Shown: positions 1 to 9,670 of the stretch, in pieces
Layout of the letters: each line of letters opens with the position of its first letter
How positions within the stretch are numbered: the stretch's first letter is position 1
Origin: Rhodospirillales bacterium
GTDB taxonomy: Bacteria > Pseudomonadota > Alphaproteobacteria > Rhodospirillales > WMHbin7
Direction: 5' to 3'
Assembly: GCA_016215555.1 (NCBI GenBank)
Contig: JACRJC010000005.1
Span: 40,976 to 104,975 of the forward strand
Length of the DNA stretch: 64,000 nt
Notes under the pieces: generated by a model
Told to the model about the DNA's origin: nothing
Seen by the model: the letters and a program-made list of their open reading frames with translations, nothing else
Databases searched by the model: none
Program-made: the position numbers and the translations under genes

Positions 1-231
1 TATCCCGACGGGTTCGAATTCCAGGACGATCTCGGCATGCTGGCCGAACAAGAGCGACTGATCGCGGGACTTGATCCGCAGCGCCCCGTCATCTTCCGCT
101 CGAACCATGCCTCGAACGCGCTGGCCCTGGCCGGCAATCTGCCCAAGGACAAGGATCGGCTGCTGGCGCAATTGGCCGAGGCAAGACAGGGACTGAAACC
201 ATTGAGAGCCCGATTTCTACGGGGGCTTTAG
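1..231 (+). CDS. C-terminal end of a radical SAM-family protein (5' end outside window)
   Basis: The reading frame is open from the first base and ends with TAG at 229-231, so the gene starts upstream of the window. The 76 visible residues contain the string VIFRSNHASNALALAG followed by LPKDKDRLLAQL. I recognise this tail from a group of bacterial radical SAM proteins, but the CxxxCxxC motif that would prove it is not in the window. The next gene, on the opposite strand, ends at 228, so the two stop codons overlap in a convergent arrangement. The exact function cannot be read from this fragment. The family call rests on recalled similarity only. Confidence 0.5.
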   Translation, partial: YPDGFEFQDDLGMLAEQERLIAGLDPQRPVIFRSNHASNALALAGNLPKDKDRLLAQLAEARQGLKPLRARFLRGL

Positions 232-524
232 AATCGCCTTTCCCGCCCGCAGGTGTCGCATTTGACGCGGGTGGCGCTGCTTTTCAGCGTGTATTTGCCG
301 CAAGCCGGGCAGGGCTGGCCCTCATAGCCTTGGGCGTGGGCCTGATCGGCCTGTTTGGCGATGAAGGCGTCCAGGCGGCGCAGGGCCAAGGCTTCCATAT
401 CCTTGCGGCTGCTTCTGGCCGGGCAGATGAGCGAAATCTCGGTCAGGGTCGGCGTGTCGGTGGCGGTGACCTTGACCGAGTTGCCCATGCGGATGAATTC
501 GAACAGAACTTCCCTTGTCGCCAT
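228..524 (-). CDS. DUF6898-like small protein with a C-terminal zinc ribbon
   Basis: About 98 residues. The N-terminal half (EVLFEFIRMGNSVKVTA, then a LICPA segment) resembles the short alphaproteobacterial DUF6898 proteins of unknown function. The C-terminal about 30 residues form a zinc ribbon, CPACGKYTL...CDTCGRERRF, like the ribbon that ends adenosylcobalamin-dependent ribonucleotide reductases. The chosen ATG at 524 lies 7 bases after the stop of the upstream acyl-CoA dehydrogenase gene. A GGAGGAGGA tract sits in the end of that gene, though about 14 bases from the ATG is a little far. A TTG at 551 inside the dehydrogenase gene is the alternative. The combination of the two domains is the odd point. 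Function unknown. Confidence 0.7.
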   Translation of the reverse strand: MATREVLFEFIRMGNSVKVTATDTPTLTEISLICPARSSRKDMEALALRRLDAFIAKQADQAHAQGYEGQPCPACGKYTLKSSATRVKCDTCGRERRF

Positions 525-531
525 CTGTTTT

Positions 532-2316
532 CTAGAAATCCTCCTCCTCAAGTCCCATCACGGCATCCTTGCCGGCCATGGCCGCGGTTTTCAGCGCGTG
601 GGCCTGGGTCAGGTATTGTTCGGCGAAGAAGCGCGCCGTCAATGATTTGGCATGCAGGAATTTCGGATTGCCGTTTTTTTGCGCCTCGGCGGCCAACACG
701 CCCCGTGCCAGCAGCCAGCCGCCGGCGACGATGCCCCACAGATTGAGATAGGCGAAGGAACCGGCGGCGGTGGCGACGGGATCGCCGGCATAGGTTTCGG
801 CGACCCAGTCGGTGGCCGCCGACAGAGCTTCCAATCCTTCGGCCAGGCGGTCGCGCAGGATATGACAGGTCTGGCTGTTGCTGGCTTCCAGCGCCGACAC
901 GGTCGTCCACATGCGGGTAATCATGGCCCTGGCCGCAGCGCCCTTGTCTCGGCCCACCTTGCGACCCACCAGATCGTTGGCCTGGATGCCGTTGGTGCCT
1001 TCATAGATGGCGGTGATGCGGGCGTCGCGCAGATATTGCGCGGCTCCGGCCTCTTCGATAAAGCCCATGCCGCCATGCACCTGCACGCCCTGATTGGCGA
1101 CATGGATGCCGGTTTCCGAACACCAGCCCTTGACGACGGGAATCATCAGATCGACGACGTTTTGCCATTCGGCGCGTTCGTGCGCGCTGTCTTGATGATG
1201 GGCGCGGTCGATGGCCGCTGCGGCGTAATAGGCCAGGGCTCGCGCGGCTTCTGTTCTGCTGCGCATATCCATCAGCATGCGCCGGACATCGGCATGAGCG
1301 ATGATGGCGGCGCCCGGCTTGGCCGTTCCCCCCAGGGGTTTGCTTTGTACGCGCTCGCGGGCGTAATCGACGGCCCTCTGATAGGCGCGTTCGGCGATGG
1401 CCACTCCTTCCAGCCCCACGGCCAGACGGGCGTTGTTCATCATCGTGAACATATATTCCAGGCCGCGATTTTCCTCGCCGACCAGGAAACCGACGGCGCC
1501 GTCATGGTCGCCGAACGACATCACGCAGGTCGGACTGGCATGGATGCCCAGCTTGTGTTCCAGCGACACGCAGCGGGCGTCGTTGCGTTCGCCGGGCGTG
1601 CCGTCGGCCTTGGGCAGGAATTTGGGCACGATGAACAGCGAGATGCCCTTGACGCCGGTCGGCGCATCGGGCAGGCGGGCCAGCACGAAATGGACGATGT
1701 TCTCGGCCATCTCATGGTCGCCATAGGTGATGAAGATTTTCTGGCCCGAGATGCGATAGCTGCCGTCGGCGATATTGACCGCCTTGGCCCGCACTTGCGA
1801 CAGATCGGAACCGGCTGCGGGCTCGGTCAGATTCATGGTTCCCGTCCACTGGCCGGAAATCAGGTTGGGCAGATAGACGTCTTTCTGTTGCTTCGAGCCG
1901 TGCGCCGACAGCAATTCCACCGTGCCCTTGGTCAGCAGCGGGCACAGTCCGAAAGCCATGTTGGCGGAATCGGTCACTTCCTGCACGGCGATGGCCACCA
2001 GCCAGGGCAGGCCCTGGCCGCCATAGTCGGGATCGAAGGGCAGGGTGCACCAGCCGCCGTCGCGGTATTGTTCCCAGGCTTCCTTCCAGCCGGTGGGCGT
2101 GCGCACGATGCCGTTCTCGAGATGCGAGCCCTGGCGGTCGCCGACTACGTTCAAGGGATCGAGGACGCCGCTGGCCAGTTTTCCGGCCTCGGTCAGGACG
2201 GCTGAAACCAGATCGGGCGTCGCCTCGGCGAAAATCGGCAGGGCGGCGATGTCCGGCAGGCCGGCTACTTCATTCATGACGAAGAGCATTTCCTCGACGG
2301 GGGCGCGATAGGCCAT
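532..2316 (-). CDS. Acyl-CoA dehydrogenase (long, DmdC/AcdK-like subfamily)
   Basis: A 594-residue flavoprotein that should oxidise acyl-CoA to 2-enoyl-CoA and pass electrons to ETF. It has the full domain order of the 590-600-residue branch: an N-terminal extension, the substrate-binding region (NLTEPAAGSDLSQVRA, near residue 165), a middle beta domain with KIFITYGDHE, and the C-terminal helical domain with QVHGGMGFIEE and YEGTNGIQANDL. The DUF-type tail typical of the long branch follows. The same branch includes 3-methylmercaptopropionyl-CoA dehydrogenase (DmdC), but the substrate cannot be assigned from sequence. The ATG at 2316 has an AGGAAG ribosome site about 10 bases upstream. It precedes the DUF6898-zinc ribbon gene, probably in one transcript. 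Confidence 0.9.
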   Translation of the reverse strand: MAYRAPVEEMLFVMNEVAGLPDIAALPIFAEATPDLVSAVLTEAGKLASGVLDPLNVVGDRQGSHLENGIVRTPTGWKEAWEQYRDGGWCTLPFDPDYGGQGLPWLVAIAVQEVTDSANMAFGLCPLLTKGTVELLSAHGSKQQKDVYLPNLISGQWTGTMNLTEPAAGSDLSQVRAKAVNIADGSYRISGQKIFITYGDHEMAENIVHFVLARLPDAPTGVKGISLFIVPKFLPKADGTPGERNDARCVSLEHKLGIHASPTCVMSFGDHDGAVGFLVGEENRGLEYMFTMMNNARLAVGLEGVAIAERAYQRAVDYARERVQSKPLGGTAKPGAAIIAHADVRRMLMDMRSRTEAARALAYYAAAAIDRAHHQDSAHERAEWQNVVDLMIPVVKGWCSETGIHVANQGVQVHGGMGFIEEAGAAQYLRDARITAIYEGTNGIQANDLVGRKVGRDKGAAARAMITRMWTTVSALEASNSQTCHILRDRLAEGLEALSAATDWVAETYAGDPVATAAGSFAYLNLWGIVAGGWLLARGVLAAEAQKNGNPKFLHAKSLTARFFAEQYLTQAHALKTAAMAGKDAVMGLEEEDF

Positions 2317-2391
2317 GGCTTATTCTTCCTGTTTTCTGGGTGCGTTGGAAGAAACTGTATCAGGAGCCCCCGGGCGCTTCAATCTCGCCCT

Positions 2392-3000
2392 TCACTCCCG
2401 GACATAGCGGATTTCCGAACCGTCGCGGGCGGTAAAGCGCACGCCTTGCAGCAAGCCGCTCTCGTCGTAGCGCAGTTCGCGTTTTAACTCGCCTGAAAGT
2501 GTGAAATAGCCGCCCCTGGCCTCGCCGTCGATATCCAGCCTTTTTCCGGTCGAAGTATCGACCAGGACGTCGGCCTTGTAGGTGGCGGGGTTCCACAGGC
2601 TGGCTGGCATGGTCGCCTGGTCCAGACGCTCGGTCTTGCCGTTCAGCGTCGCCAGCACGCCGCCCTCGGTGGCCTTGACGTCCAGGTCCAAGTTCTTGCC
2701 GTCGTCATTGGTTTTCGACGACATGGTCTGAAAGCGCCCCTGCGACCAGACCTCGGTCGAGTCATGCTCATAGCGATAAAGGGGAAGGCTCAGCAGCGTG
2801 TAAAGAATACGCGATCTGATGCGCACGATGATGTGCGAGGCCTGGCTTTCAAAGCTGAACTGAATATTGCCGATCGGACTGCCGTTGCGCAGGACGGTAA
2901 AATCCATCTGTCCGTCGTCCGGCACGCCCGGCATGCCGGCCAGCGCCGGAAGGGTCAGAAAGCTTGCCGCCGCGACGAATGCGCAAAGAAAGGATTTCAT
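2392..3000 (-). CDS. Secreted DUF6134-like protein of unknown function
   Basis: 202 residues starting with a clear signal peptide ([21 protein letters not shown], cleavage near residue 21-22), so it is exported to the periplasm. The mature part is rich in beta-strand patterns: MDFTVLRNGSPIGNIQFSF, then RYEHDSTEVWSQGRF and, later, SLWNPATYKADVLVDTSTG. This is the pattern of the DUF6134 family, found in many alphaproteobacteria. No catalytic motif is visible. Its start codon overlaps the stop of the upstream FAD-linked oxidase gene by 4 bases, so the two are translationally coupled. Function is unknown. Confidence 0.65.
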   Translation of the reverse strand: MKSFLCAFVAAASFLTLPALAGMPGVPDDGQMDFTVLRNGSPIGNIQFSFESQASHIIVRIRSRILYTLLSLPLYRYEHDSTEVWSQGRFQTMSSKTNDDGKNLDLDVKATEGGVLATLNGKTERLDQATMPASLWNPATYKADVLVDTSTGKRLDIDGEARGGYFTLSGELKRELRYDESGLLQGVRFTARDGSEIRYVRE

Positions 3001-4406
3001 TCGACGACCTTGCCGGGATTGAAAAGATGTCCGGGGTCGATGGCCTGCTTCAGCCGCTTCAACAGGTCACGTTCGACATCGCTTTTATAACGCGCCATAT
3101 CCGGCAGTTTCAAAAGCCCCACCCCATGCTCGGCCGAGAAACTGCCGCCCAGGTTCTGCACGATGTCGTGGACGGTTTGGGAAACACGCTCGCGGTTGGC
3201 CAGATAGGCCTGCTTGTCCATGCCCATGGGCTGGGTCAGGTTGTAATGCAGATTGCCGTCGCCGACATGGCCGAAGGGGCAGGGGCGGATGCCGGGAATC
3301 AGCGCCTCCACCACCCGGGTGGCGCGGTCCAGAAATTCCGGAATGGCCGAGATGGGCACCGAAATATCGTGTTTCAGGCTGCCGCCTTCATGTTTCTGGG
3401 CTTCGGGAATGGATTCGCGCAGCTTCCACAGCTTCTCGCGTTGGGACAGCGAGGCGGCGATGACGCCATCCTCGGCCAAACCCTCCTCGATGGCGCTTGC
3501 CAATTCGCGCTCCATCAAGGCTTCAAGTCCGGCATCGGCGCGCGACGTCGTCATCTCGGCCAACAGATACCAGGGATACGCGGCGCTTAACGGATCCTGC
3601 GTGCCGGGAATATGCCGCAGCACGAAATCAAGGCTGGATCTCGCCATCATCTCGAAGCCGGTCACCTGGTCGCCGGATGCGTCTTGAAGACGCGCCAGCA
3701 ATCGCAGCGCCGCCGCCGGCGAGGCGATGCCCAGCAGCGCGGTCACGGTTTCCCTGGGCTTGGCGTACATTTTCAGGCTGGCCGCCGTGATGATGCCCAG
3801 CGTGCCTTCGGAACCCAGAAAAAGCTGTTTCAGGTCATAGCCGGTATTGTCCTTGCGCAGGGCTTTCAGGCCGTTCCAGATTTGACCATCGGCCAGCACC
3901 ACTTCCAGGCCGAGCACGAATTCCTTGGCGTTGCCGTAGCGCAGAACCGCCGTGCCGCCGGCATTGGTGGACAGATTGCCGCCGATCTGGCACGAGCCTT
4001 CCGAGGCCATGCTGAGGGGAAAGTGCAACCCGGCTTCCTCGGCCGCCGTTTGAATCCGGGCCAGCGTGCAGCCGGCCTCGACGGTCAGGGCGCGGTTGGC
4101 GGGATCGATGGCGCGCAGGCGGTTCATGCGGCCCAGGGAGAGGATGATTTGATCGCCACGGGATACGGCGCCGCCCACCAGACCCGTATTGCCGCCCTGG
4201 GGGACGATGGAGACATTGGCCTGGGCGCAGGCCTTGACGATGGCGGCGACGTCTTCAACCGTGTCCGGGCGCGCCACCGCCAGAGCCCAGCTTTCGTAAG
4301 TGCCGCGTTCTTCGCGCAGAAAGGGGGCCATGTCGGCGGGATCGGTCAGAACATGATTGGTGCCGATCAGTTGCTGAAGCGCTGCAACGAGGGAGGTTGC
4401 GGTCAT
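2997..4406 (-). CDS. FAD-linked 2-hydroxyacid dehydrogenase (GlcD/D-2-hydroxyglutarate dehydrogenase-like)
   Basis: 469 residues with the PCMH-type FAD domain at the N terminus ([14 protein letters not shown], near residue 73; [17 protein letters not shown], about 135; [15 protein letters not shown], about 200). The FAD_oxidase_C domain follows, with [13 protein letters not shown] near residue 378 and [10 protein letters not shown] near 425, ending in FNPGKVV. These are the hallmarks of the D-lactate/D-2-hydroxyglutarate/GlcD group, which oxidises 2-hydroxyacids and passes electrons to a quinone or flavoprotein. The precise substrate is not determined. It overlaps rsmA upstream by 4 bases and the secreted DUF6134 gene downstream by 4 bases, so all three are probably co-transcribed. 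Confidence 0.88.
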   Translation of the reverse strand: MTATSLVAALQQLIGTNHVLTDPADMAPFLREERGTYESWALAVARPDTVEDVAAIVKACAQANVSIVPQGGNTGLVGGAVSRGDQIILSLGRMNRLRAIDPANRALTVEAGCTLARIQTAAEEAGLHFPLSMASEGSCQIGGNLSTNAGGTAVLRYGNAKEFVLGLEVVLADGQIWNGLKALRKDNTGYDLKQLFLGSEGTLGIITAASLKMYAKPRETVTALLGIASPAAALRLLARLQDASGDQVTGFEMMARSSLDFVLRHIPGTQDPLSAAYPWYLLAEMTTSRADAGLEALMERELASAIEEGLAEDGVIAASLSQREKLWKLRESIPEAQKHEGGSLKHDISVPISAIPEFLDRATRVVEALIPGIRPCPFGHVGDGNLHYNLTQPMGMDKQAYLANRERVSQTVHDIVQNLGGSFSAEHGVGLLKLPDMARYKSDVERDLLKRLKQAIDPGHLFNPGKVVE

Positions 4407-5227
4407 GGCGTCGTCGTCCGTTCCTGAAGCGCCCTGGCCAGGGCCGCAAATCCAGCATAGCCGATTTCCTCGGCCCGCGCCGTAGGCTCGATGCCGGCCT
4501 GGGTCAACAGGGTTTCGGCGTCTCCAAGGGATTTCAGGCTCGAGCGCAGCATCTTGCGCCTTTGCCCGAAGGCGCTTGCCGTCACGCGCTCGAACAGGGC
4601 GAAGTCGGCCGGTTCCGTGACAGGTTTGGGGGTCAGGCGCACGACGCTGGAAGACACTTTGGGGGGCGGCGTAAAGGCCGCCGGCGGCAGATCAAACAGT
4701 TTCTTGACCTCGCACTGCCATTGAACCAGGGCCGACAATCGGCCATAGGCCGGGCTGCGCACGGGAGCAGCCATCCGGTCGGCGACTTCCTTCTGGAACA
4801 TCAAGGTCAGGCTTTCGAAGGAACGAATTGATTTGAGCCAGCCGATCAGCAAAGGCGTGCCGACATTATAGGGCAGATTGGCGACGATGCGCCGGGGCGC
4901 CACGCCCAGATGCGCCGCCTCGATTTTCAAGGCGTCGCCCTCGATCACCTGCAGGCGTCCGGGATAGGCGGCCTCGACTTCGGACAGCGCCTCGCGGCAG
5001 CGCCTGTCCTTTTCGATGGCGATGACCTGGGCGGCACCGTTTTCCAGAAGCGCTCGGGTCAGGCCGCCCGGTCCCGGTCCCACTTCGATGGTCGTGCCCT
5101 GGGTTAGATCGCCGGCCAGGCGAGCGATTTTGCCGGTCAGGTTGAGGTCGAACAGGAAGTGCTGGCCCAGCGATTTCTGAGCCAGCAAGCCATACCGGGT
5201 GACGATTTCCTTAAGCGGCGCCAGCAC
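4403..5227 (-). CDS. rsmA: 16S rRNA (adenine1518/1519-N6)-dimethyltransferase RsmA/KsgA
   Basis: 274 residues, the usual size. It dimethylates two adjacent adenines in the 3' hairpin of 16S rRNA late in 30S assembly, using S-adenosylmethionine. Family signatures are in order: [11 protein letters not shown] (residue 17), the SAM-binding loop [18 protein letters not shown] (about 47), AIEKDRRC, and the catalytic [11 protein letters not shown] (about 117), followed by MFQKEVADR. The start at 5227 lies inside the end of pdxA (17-base overlap). That pdxA-rsmA adjacency is the conserved proteobacterial arrangement. The gene is followed directly by the FAD-linked oxidase. Confidence 0.97.
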   Translation of the reverse strand: MLAPLKEIVTRYGLLAQKSLGQHFLFDLNLTGKIARLAGDLTQGTTIEVGPGPGGLTRALLENGAAQVIAIEKDRRCREALSEVEAAYPGRLQVIEGDALKIEAAHLGVAPRRIVANLPYNVGTPLLIGWLKSIRSFESLTLMFQKEVADRMAAPVRSPAYGRLSALVQWQCEVKKLFDLPPAAFTPPPKVSSSVVRLTPKPVTEPADFALFERVTASAFGQRRKMLRSSLKSLGDAETLLTQAGIEPTARAEEIGYAGFAALARALQERTTTP

Positions 5228-6215
5228 GGGCGTTCGCCATGAATGCGGCCATGCGAAGCGCGGCCATCAAGCTTCTGGGATCGGCCTTGCCGCTGCCGGC
5301 CAGGGACAGCGCGGTTCCGTGGTCGGGCGAAGTGCGCACGAAGGGAAGGCCCAGCGTCGCGTTCACCCCTTCCCAGAAACCCAGCATCTTCAGGGGAATC
5401 AGGGCCTGATCGTGATACATGCACAGCACGGCGTCATAGCCCTTGCGGGCCTCGTCATGAAACAGCGTGTCGGCGGGCAGGGGGCCGAAAGCATTGATGC
5501 CTTGGGCGCAGAGGGCCTGAATGGCGGGGCGGATGATGGCCTCTTCCTCGGTGCCCAGCACGCCTTCCTCGCCGGCATGGGGATTCAAGCCGGCGACGGC
5601 GATGCGTGGGGCGGCCACGGCGAAATCGCGTTTTAATGATTCGGCCAGAATGATGCCCTGACGCAGGATCGCGTCGGCGGTCAGCCGCTTCGGCACGTCG
5701 CAAAGCGGGATATGCACGGTGACCGGCACCACGCGCAAGCCCGGCGCCGCCAGCATCATGACCGGCAAGGCGCCTTGGGCCAATTCGGCCAGATATTCGG
5801 TGTGTCCGGGATGCTTGAATCCGGCCGCAGCCAGCGTCGCCTTGTGAATGGGATTGGTCACGACGGCCAGCGCCTGACCCGAGGCGGCAAGTTCAACGGC
5901 GCGCGCGATGGAGCCGATGACCGCAGCGGCATTGCCCGGATCGGGCTGTCCGGGTTGGCTGGCGACCGCCGACGCCAAGGGCAGGACGGGAAGCGCGGTC
6001 GCGAAATGAAGAATTGCCTGGCTGGGCTCGGCAATGGTGCGGATCGGAACCGGCCAGCCGAATTGCCGGGCCAAGAATTCCAGACGCTCCGGCACGTCAA
6101 TGAGAAAGAAGGGGGGAAGGCCGGCCTGTTCGCGCTGCATCCAGGCCAGCAGGGCAATTTCGCCGCCGATGCCGGAAGGCTCGCCCATCGTCAGCGCGAG
6201 CGGCATTTTGGGCAT
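5211..6215 (-). CDS. pdxA: 4-hydroxythreonine-4-phosphate dehydrogenase PdxA
   Basis: 334 residues. It catalyses NAD-dependent oxidation of 4-phosphohydroxy-L-threonine in the DXP-dependent pathway to pyridoxal phosphate. Diagnostic segments are [15 protein letters not shown] at the N terminus, [14 protein letters not shown], the metal-binding histidine region around [39 protein letters not shown] and [14 protein letters not shown]. It sits between surA (2 bases upstream) and rsmA (17-base overlap), the standard surA-pdxA-rsmA order. Start ATG at 6215 gives the normal N terminus. Confidence 0.97.
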   Translation of the reverse strand: MPKMPLALTMGEPSGIGGEIALLAWMQREQAGLPPFFLIDVPERLEFLARQFGWPVPIRTIAEPSQAILHFATALPVLPLASAVASQPGQPDPGNAAAVIGSIARAVELAASGQALAVVTNPIHKATLAAAGFKHPGHTEYLAELAQGALPVMMLAAPGLRVVPVTVHIPLCDVPKRLTADAILRQGIILAESLKRDFAVAAPRIAVAGLNPHAGEEGVLGTEEEAIIRPAIQALCAQGINAFGPLPADTLFHDEARKGYDAVLCMYHDQALIPLKMLGFWEGVNATLGLPFVRTSPDHGTALSLAGSGKADPRSLMAALRMAAFMANARAGAA

Positions 6216-6217
6216 TG

Positions 6218-7519
6218 TTAAATCCGAACGTCGATGATGGCCGTGCGCCGAAGGTCGCGCATGATGCGCCTGGCTTGGATATCCAGCCGTTCCATTTCAA
6301 GCCTCGAGCTGATGTCCTCTCGCGACGGTATAGCGCTTTCATCTTGGCGCGAACAGACCATATAGGCGGCGATGCCGCCGGCATTCTTGACGACAGGCGT
6401 CACCTTGCCGGCGGGCAGATCGGCCAACACGGCTTGCAGATTGGCGGGCAGGGATCCGACCGACACTTTGCCGACGCGGGGGTTCTGCGGCGAGTTCAGT
6501 TCCTTGGCAAGCCTGGCCATGTCGTCGCAATTCTCGGCGGCGCTAGCTGCCGTCTGCACCAGGCCGGCCTGAATGCGCGCTTCTTCGGGGCGCATGTTCT
6601 GGGGGATGGGCATGAATATCTGCGCCAGATCGAGAACCGAATTGCTTTTGTCTTGTTGGCCGCCGCTGCGTCGGTTGCGCAGATGAACGATATGGTATCC
6701 CGTCAAGGTCTTGATCGGATTGCTGGTTTGAGCGGGCTGCAGCGATTTGACGGTGGCTTCGATTTCGGCGGGCAACTGGCCTTCATAGATCCAGCCGATG
6801 TCGCCGCCGACGGCGGCGCTGGCGGCCTGCGAGAACTGCCTGGCCAGGGCGGAGAAGGGGGCGCCTTGCCGGGTCTGCAAGACGATGCGGTCGGCCAGGG
6901 CGCGGACCTCTTCTTCCTGGCTGGCGCTGTCATTGCTTAGAAAGATCTCGGCCAGGAGATATTGCGGGCGGTTCAGATTCGACTTGATGATGGCGAGCTG
7001 GCTATCGATTTCGGCGTCGCTAATGCGGATCGATCCCGAATATCTGGTCCTGATCAGCTTCAACCAGGCCAGTTCGACCTTGATTTGGTTGAGCAGGGAA
7101 TTGAAGTCGATGCCGTCTCGCCGCGACATCGCCTCCAATCCGCCCGGGGGCAGCCGGTTCTGCTCTTCAACATTGCGAAGCGTCCTGGCGATTTCCGCCT
7201 CGGTGAGGTTGACGCCCTGGCGGGTGGCCTCCTGCCACTGCAACCGCTCCTCGACCAGCTTGCGCAGCACCTGCGGCACGAAACGCCGGCGCATTTCGGG
7301 ACTGTTCTCAACCCTGGAATTGATGATGGCCATTTTCAGGCGCTCTTCCAGGTCGCGCATGGAAACGATATCGTCATTGACGACGGCGGCGATGCGCTCG
7401 CCTTCCTGCGCGGCGACATTCGCCGTCATGGCGCCGCCCAGCATGAGCAGGGCAGCCGCCATCATCGTCTTGACTGTCTTTCCGACCTTCATGTTCTTGT
7501 CTCGTCCCATGACGTTCAT
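6218..7519 (-). CDS. surA: SurA-like periplasmic chaperone / peptidyl-prolyl isomerase
   Basis: 433 residues with an N-terminal signal peptide (hydrophobic stretch MMAAALLMLGGAMTANVAA), then the SurA N-terminal helical domain (AAVVNDDIVSMRDLEERL) and a parvulin/PpiC domain around residues 175-285 (QGAPFSALARQFS...GGDIGWI, then GYHIVHLRNRR). A degenerate second parvulin-like region follows. SurA carries outer-membrane proteins, LptD among them, across the periplasm. The gene lies 3 bases downstream of lptD, which fits that role. Three in-frame ATGs exist at 7519, 7510 and 7492. The one at 7492 would give a shorter, more typical signal peptide, and the choice is uncertain. Confidence 0.9.
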   Translation of the reverse strand: MNVMGRDKNMKVGKTVKTMMAAALLMLGGAMTANVAAQEGERIAAVVNDDIVSMRDLEERLKMAIINSRVENSPEMRRRFVPQVLRKLVEERLQWQEATRQGVNLTEAEIARTLRNVEEQNRLPPGGLEAMSRRDGIDFNSLLNQIKVELAWLKLIRTRYSGSIRISDAEIDSQLAIIKSNLNRPQYLLAEIFLSNDSASQEEEVRALADRIVLQTRQGAPFSALARQFSQAASAAVGGDIGWIYEGQLPAEIEATVKSLQPAQTSNPIKTLTGYHIVHLRNRRSGGQQDKSNSVLDLAQIFMPIPQNMRPEEARIQAGLVQTAASAAENCDDMARLAKELNSPQNPRVGKVSVGSLPANLQAVLADLPAGKVTPVVKNAGGIAAYMVCSRQDESAIPSREDISSRLEMERLDIQARRIMRDLRRTAIIDVRI

Positions 7520-7522
7520 CCG

Positions 7523-9670
7523 CTATTCGGCGCTGGCTTGGAATTCGCCAAGCGTTTTCAAGGTAAAGCGGAAAAGGAAATACTGGCCGCCGACATAGTC
7601 GCGGTCATAGGTGAATTTATGGAGATAGTTGGCGGATAGGGCGAAACATTCGTCCTCGTAGACCAACTGCGTATTGTAGGAAAGCGGCTCGATATCCTTG
7701 CCAAGATTGTAGACGGTTCCGGCGTTGGCGCTCCAGTAACGGGTCAGCCTTGACGAGACGTTCAAGTTCAACTGTTCACGATCAGGATAGCCCGAGACGC
7801 TGTTCCTATCGACGAAAATGTAATTTGCCGAGACGTTGAAAGCCTTGGGGCCGGCCTGAACGCCGATCTCGTTGCGCCTTGCCTCCAGCGAATCCTTGTC
7901 GAGACGGAAACGGTACAGCATTTTCAGATTGCCGGTCGGGCTGTAATCGACGCGTCCGACGTAATCGGACAGATTGTCCTGAAGGCCGGATTCCTTGGCG
8001 AAGGTTTCATCGACATGCGCCCTGTAGCTTTGTCCCAGCATGGCGGTCATGCCGCCCGGCTTGCGTCCAAAAGCGCTCCATTTGACGCCATAGGCGACGC
8101 GAGGTCCGCCTTCGACGCGGTCCAAGCCGGTGAAGCGTTGCGGACGGAACAGGTTGGTTTCGTCAAATTCGAAGTCGAGACTGTCTTCGTTGGGGATGCG
8201 GCCCGGATTCATGCCGTTGGGGCTGACGGTGCCGACGACGATCGGTTCGATGATGTCGGTGAATTTCTCACCGTTGCGGACGAAGGGATAGCGCCAGTCC
8301 AGCGACAGTTGCGGCACGGCGCGCCCGGTCAGGCCATTCTCTTCCTTGTCGTAACGTTGGTAGTCGGAGACGTGATAGCCTTCGCCGCGCACTTCCGCCG
8401 TCAATTTATAGACGTCGCCTGCGGGAGCGGTATAGGGCAGGTTCCAGGCGACGCGAGACGACAAGCGCCTTGTGTCGGTGCCCTCGCCCCGGTAGATATC
8501 CAGGGCTCCGGCGTCGAAGCTCCAATATTGGCCTTGGCTGCCGGCATCGCCGACGCGGTGGAGTTCAGCCACCGGCAGCACGACGGGGGCCTTGCCGGGG
8601 TCATCCTTGGCGCTCAGCCCCTGATAGAGATAGGATTCCATCCGGGCGTAATTGCGGCCTGCAAAGCCTTCGACATAGGGATGGGTTTCCAGCCAGCGGT
8701 CGGAGCTGCGAAAACCGTAGCGGCGTTGATAGGTGTCGTCGCTGGCCCGTTCGACCTGATAGCCGGCCCGCCAGGTTTCGTCGATGTCGTAAAGGCCGGT
8801 CCCCTTGATATGCCCCTTGACCCGGCTTTTCGAGTCCGCGGTCAGACTGGCCTGGGTGTCGGACTTGCCCTTGCTCATGCGCTTGCGGTGCTCGCCGATC
8901 AGAACGGCGTTTTCCTTGCCGGTCACCATGGTCGAGACGGTGGCGTCCTCGTTGTTGGAAATCGCCCAGTAATAGGGAACGGTCACGGCGCCGCCCAACT
9001 GGCTGGAGCCGCCGAAGGTCGGGGGAAGGAAGCCGCTGCGCCGCTTGACCCTGGGATCGGCATGTTTGAAATAGGGCGTGTAGGCGACGGGGATGCCGGC
9101 GACCTCCAGCCAGGCGTCGCGGTATTCCAGCGTCTGATTCTTCTCGTCGTTGGTGACCTTCATGGCCTTGACCTGCCACAGCGGCGCCTTTTGGGGGTCG
9201 TCCTTGCAGGGCTCGCAGGCGGAATAGACGGCCTTTTCCATGTGGTTCTTGTCGCCGGCGACGCGCGTGCTTTTCGCCGCCGCCATGCGGGTGCGATTGG
9301 CCATCAGAATGCGCAGATTCTTGCCCGTCGCTTCCTTCATGTCGCCGGAAATTTCGAAATAGTCGGCGAAAATCACATCGCCCGACGGCTCTAGCAGACT
9401 GACATTGCCCGAGGCCGAGATGATGTCCTGGCGCGTGTTGTAGGCGATCTGATCGGCCAGCAACACCCGTCCCTGATAGGAAATCTCGACATGGCCGCGG
9501 GCGGTCATGATGCCCAGCTCCTTGTCCTGATTGACTTCGTCGGCAGAGAAATAGACCTGTTCGTCGTCGAAGCGCGGCGTTTGAATCTTGGGCTCGGCGG
9601 CCAGAAGTCCACCCGGCAGGCCAAGCGCCAGGGCGGCCAGAATCAAGAATATCTTCAAAAGCGGACGCAT
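7523..9670 (-). CDS. lptD: LPS-assembly outer-membrane protein LptD
   Basis: 715 residues. It forms the outer-membrane beta-barrel that inserts lipopolysaccharide into the outer leaflet. A signal peptide (MRPLLKIFLILAALALGLPG, then GLLAAEP) is followed by an OstA/LptA-like beta-jellyroll domain (about residues 35-190: FSADEVNQDKELGIMTARGHVEI) and the long LptD barrel region (SGFLPPTFGGSSQLGGAVTVPYYW, ending with the aromatic-rich FLFRFTLKTLGEFQASAE). A Cys pair at CEPC near residue 150 may take part in the disulfides known in this family. The start at 9670 was chosen because it gives the signal peptide and overlaps the lptF stop by one base. Upstream in-frame codons belong to the lptF frame shadow. 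Confidence 0.95.
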   Translation of the reverse strand: MRPLLKIFLILAALALGLPGGLLAAEPKIQTPRFDDEQVYFSADEVNQDKELGIMTARGHVEISYQGRVLLADQIAYNTRQDIISASGNVSLLEPSGDVIFADYFEISGDMKEATGKNLRILMANRTRMAAAKSTRVAGDKNHMEKAVYSACEPCKDDPQKAPLWQVKAMKVTNDEKNQTLEYRDAWLEVAGIPVAYTPYFKHADPRVKRRSGFLPPTFGGSSQLGGAVTVPYYWAISNNEDATVSTMVTGKENAVLIGEHRKRMSKGKSDTQASLTADSKSRVKGHIKGTGLYDIDETWRAGYQVERASDDTYQRRYGFRSSDRWLETHPYVEGFAGRNYARMESYLYQGLSAKDDPGKAPVVLPVAELHRVGDAGSQGQYWSFDAGALDIYRGEGTDTRRLSSRVAWNLPYTAPAGDVYKLTAEVRGEGYHVSDYQRYDKEENGLTGRAVPQLSLDWRYPFVRNGEKFTDIIEPIVVGTVSPNGMNPGRIPNEDSLDFEFDETNLFRPQRFTGLDRVEGGPRVAYGVKWSAFGRKPGGMTAMLGQSYRAHVDETFAKESGLQDNLSDYVGRVDYSPTGNLKMLYRFRLDKDSLEARRNEIGVQAGPKAFNVSANYIFVDRNSVSGYPDREQLNLNVSSRLTRYWSANAGTVYNLGKDIEPLSYNTQLVYEDECFALSANYLHKFTYDRDYVGGQYFLFRFTLKTLGEFQASAE

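Noticed and set aside
652..2205. A 517-codon plus-strand frame opposite the acyl-CoA dehydrogenase
   Set aside because: No family similarity; the minus-strand protein is a full acyl-CoA dehydrogenase with intact motifs.
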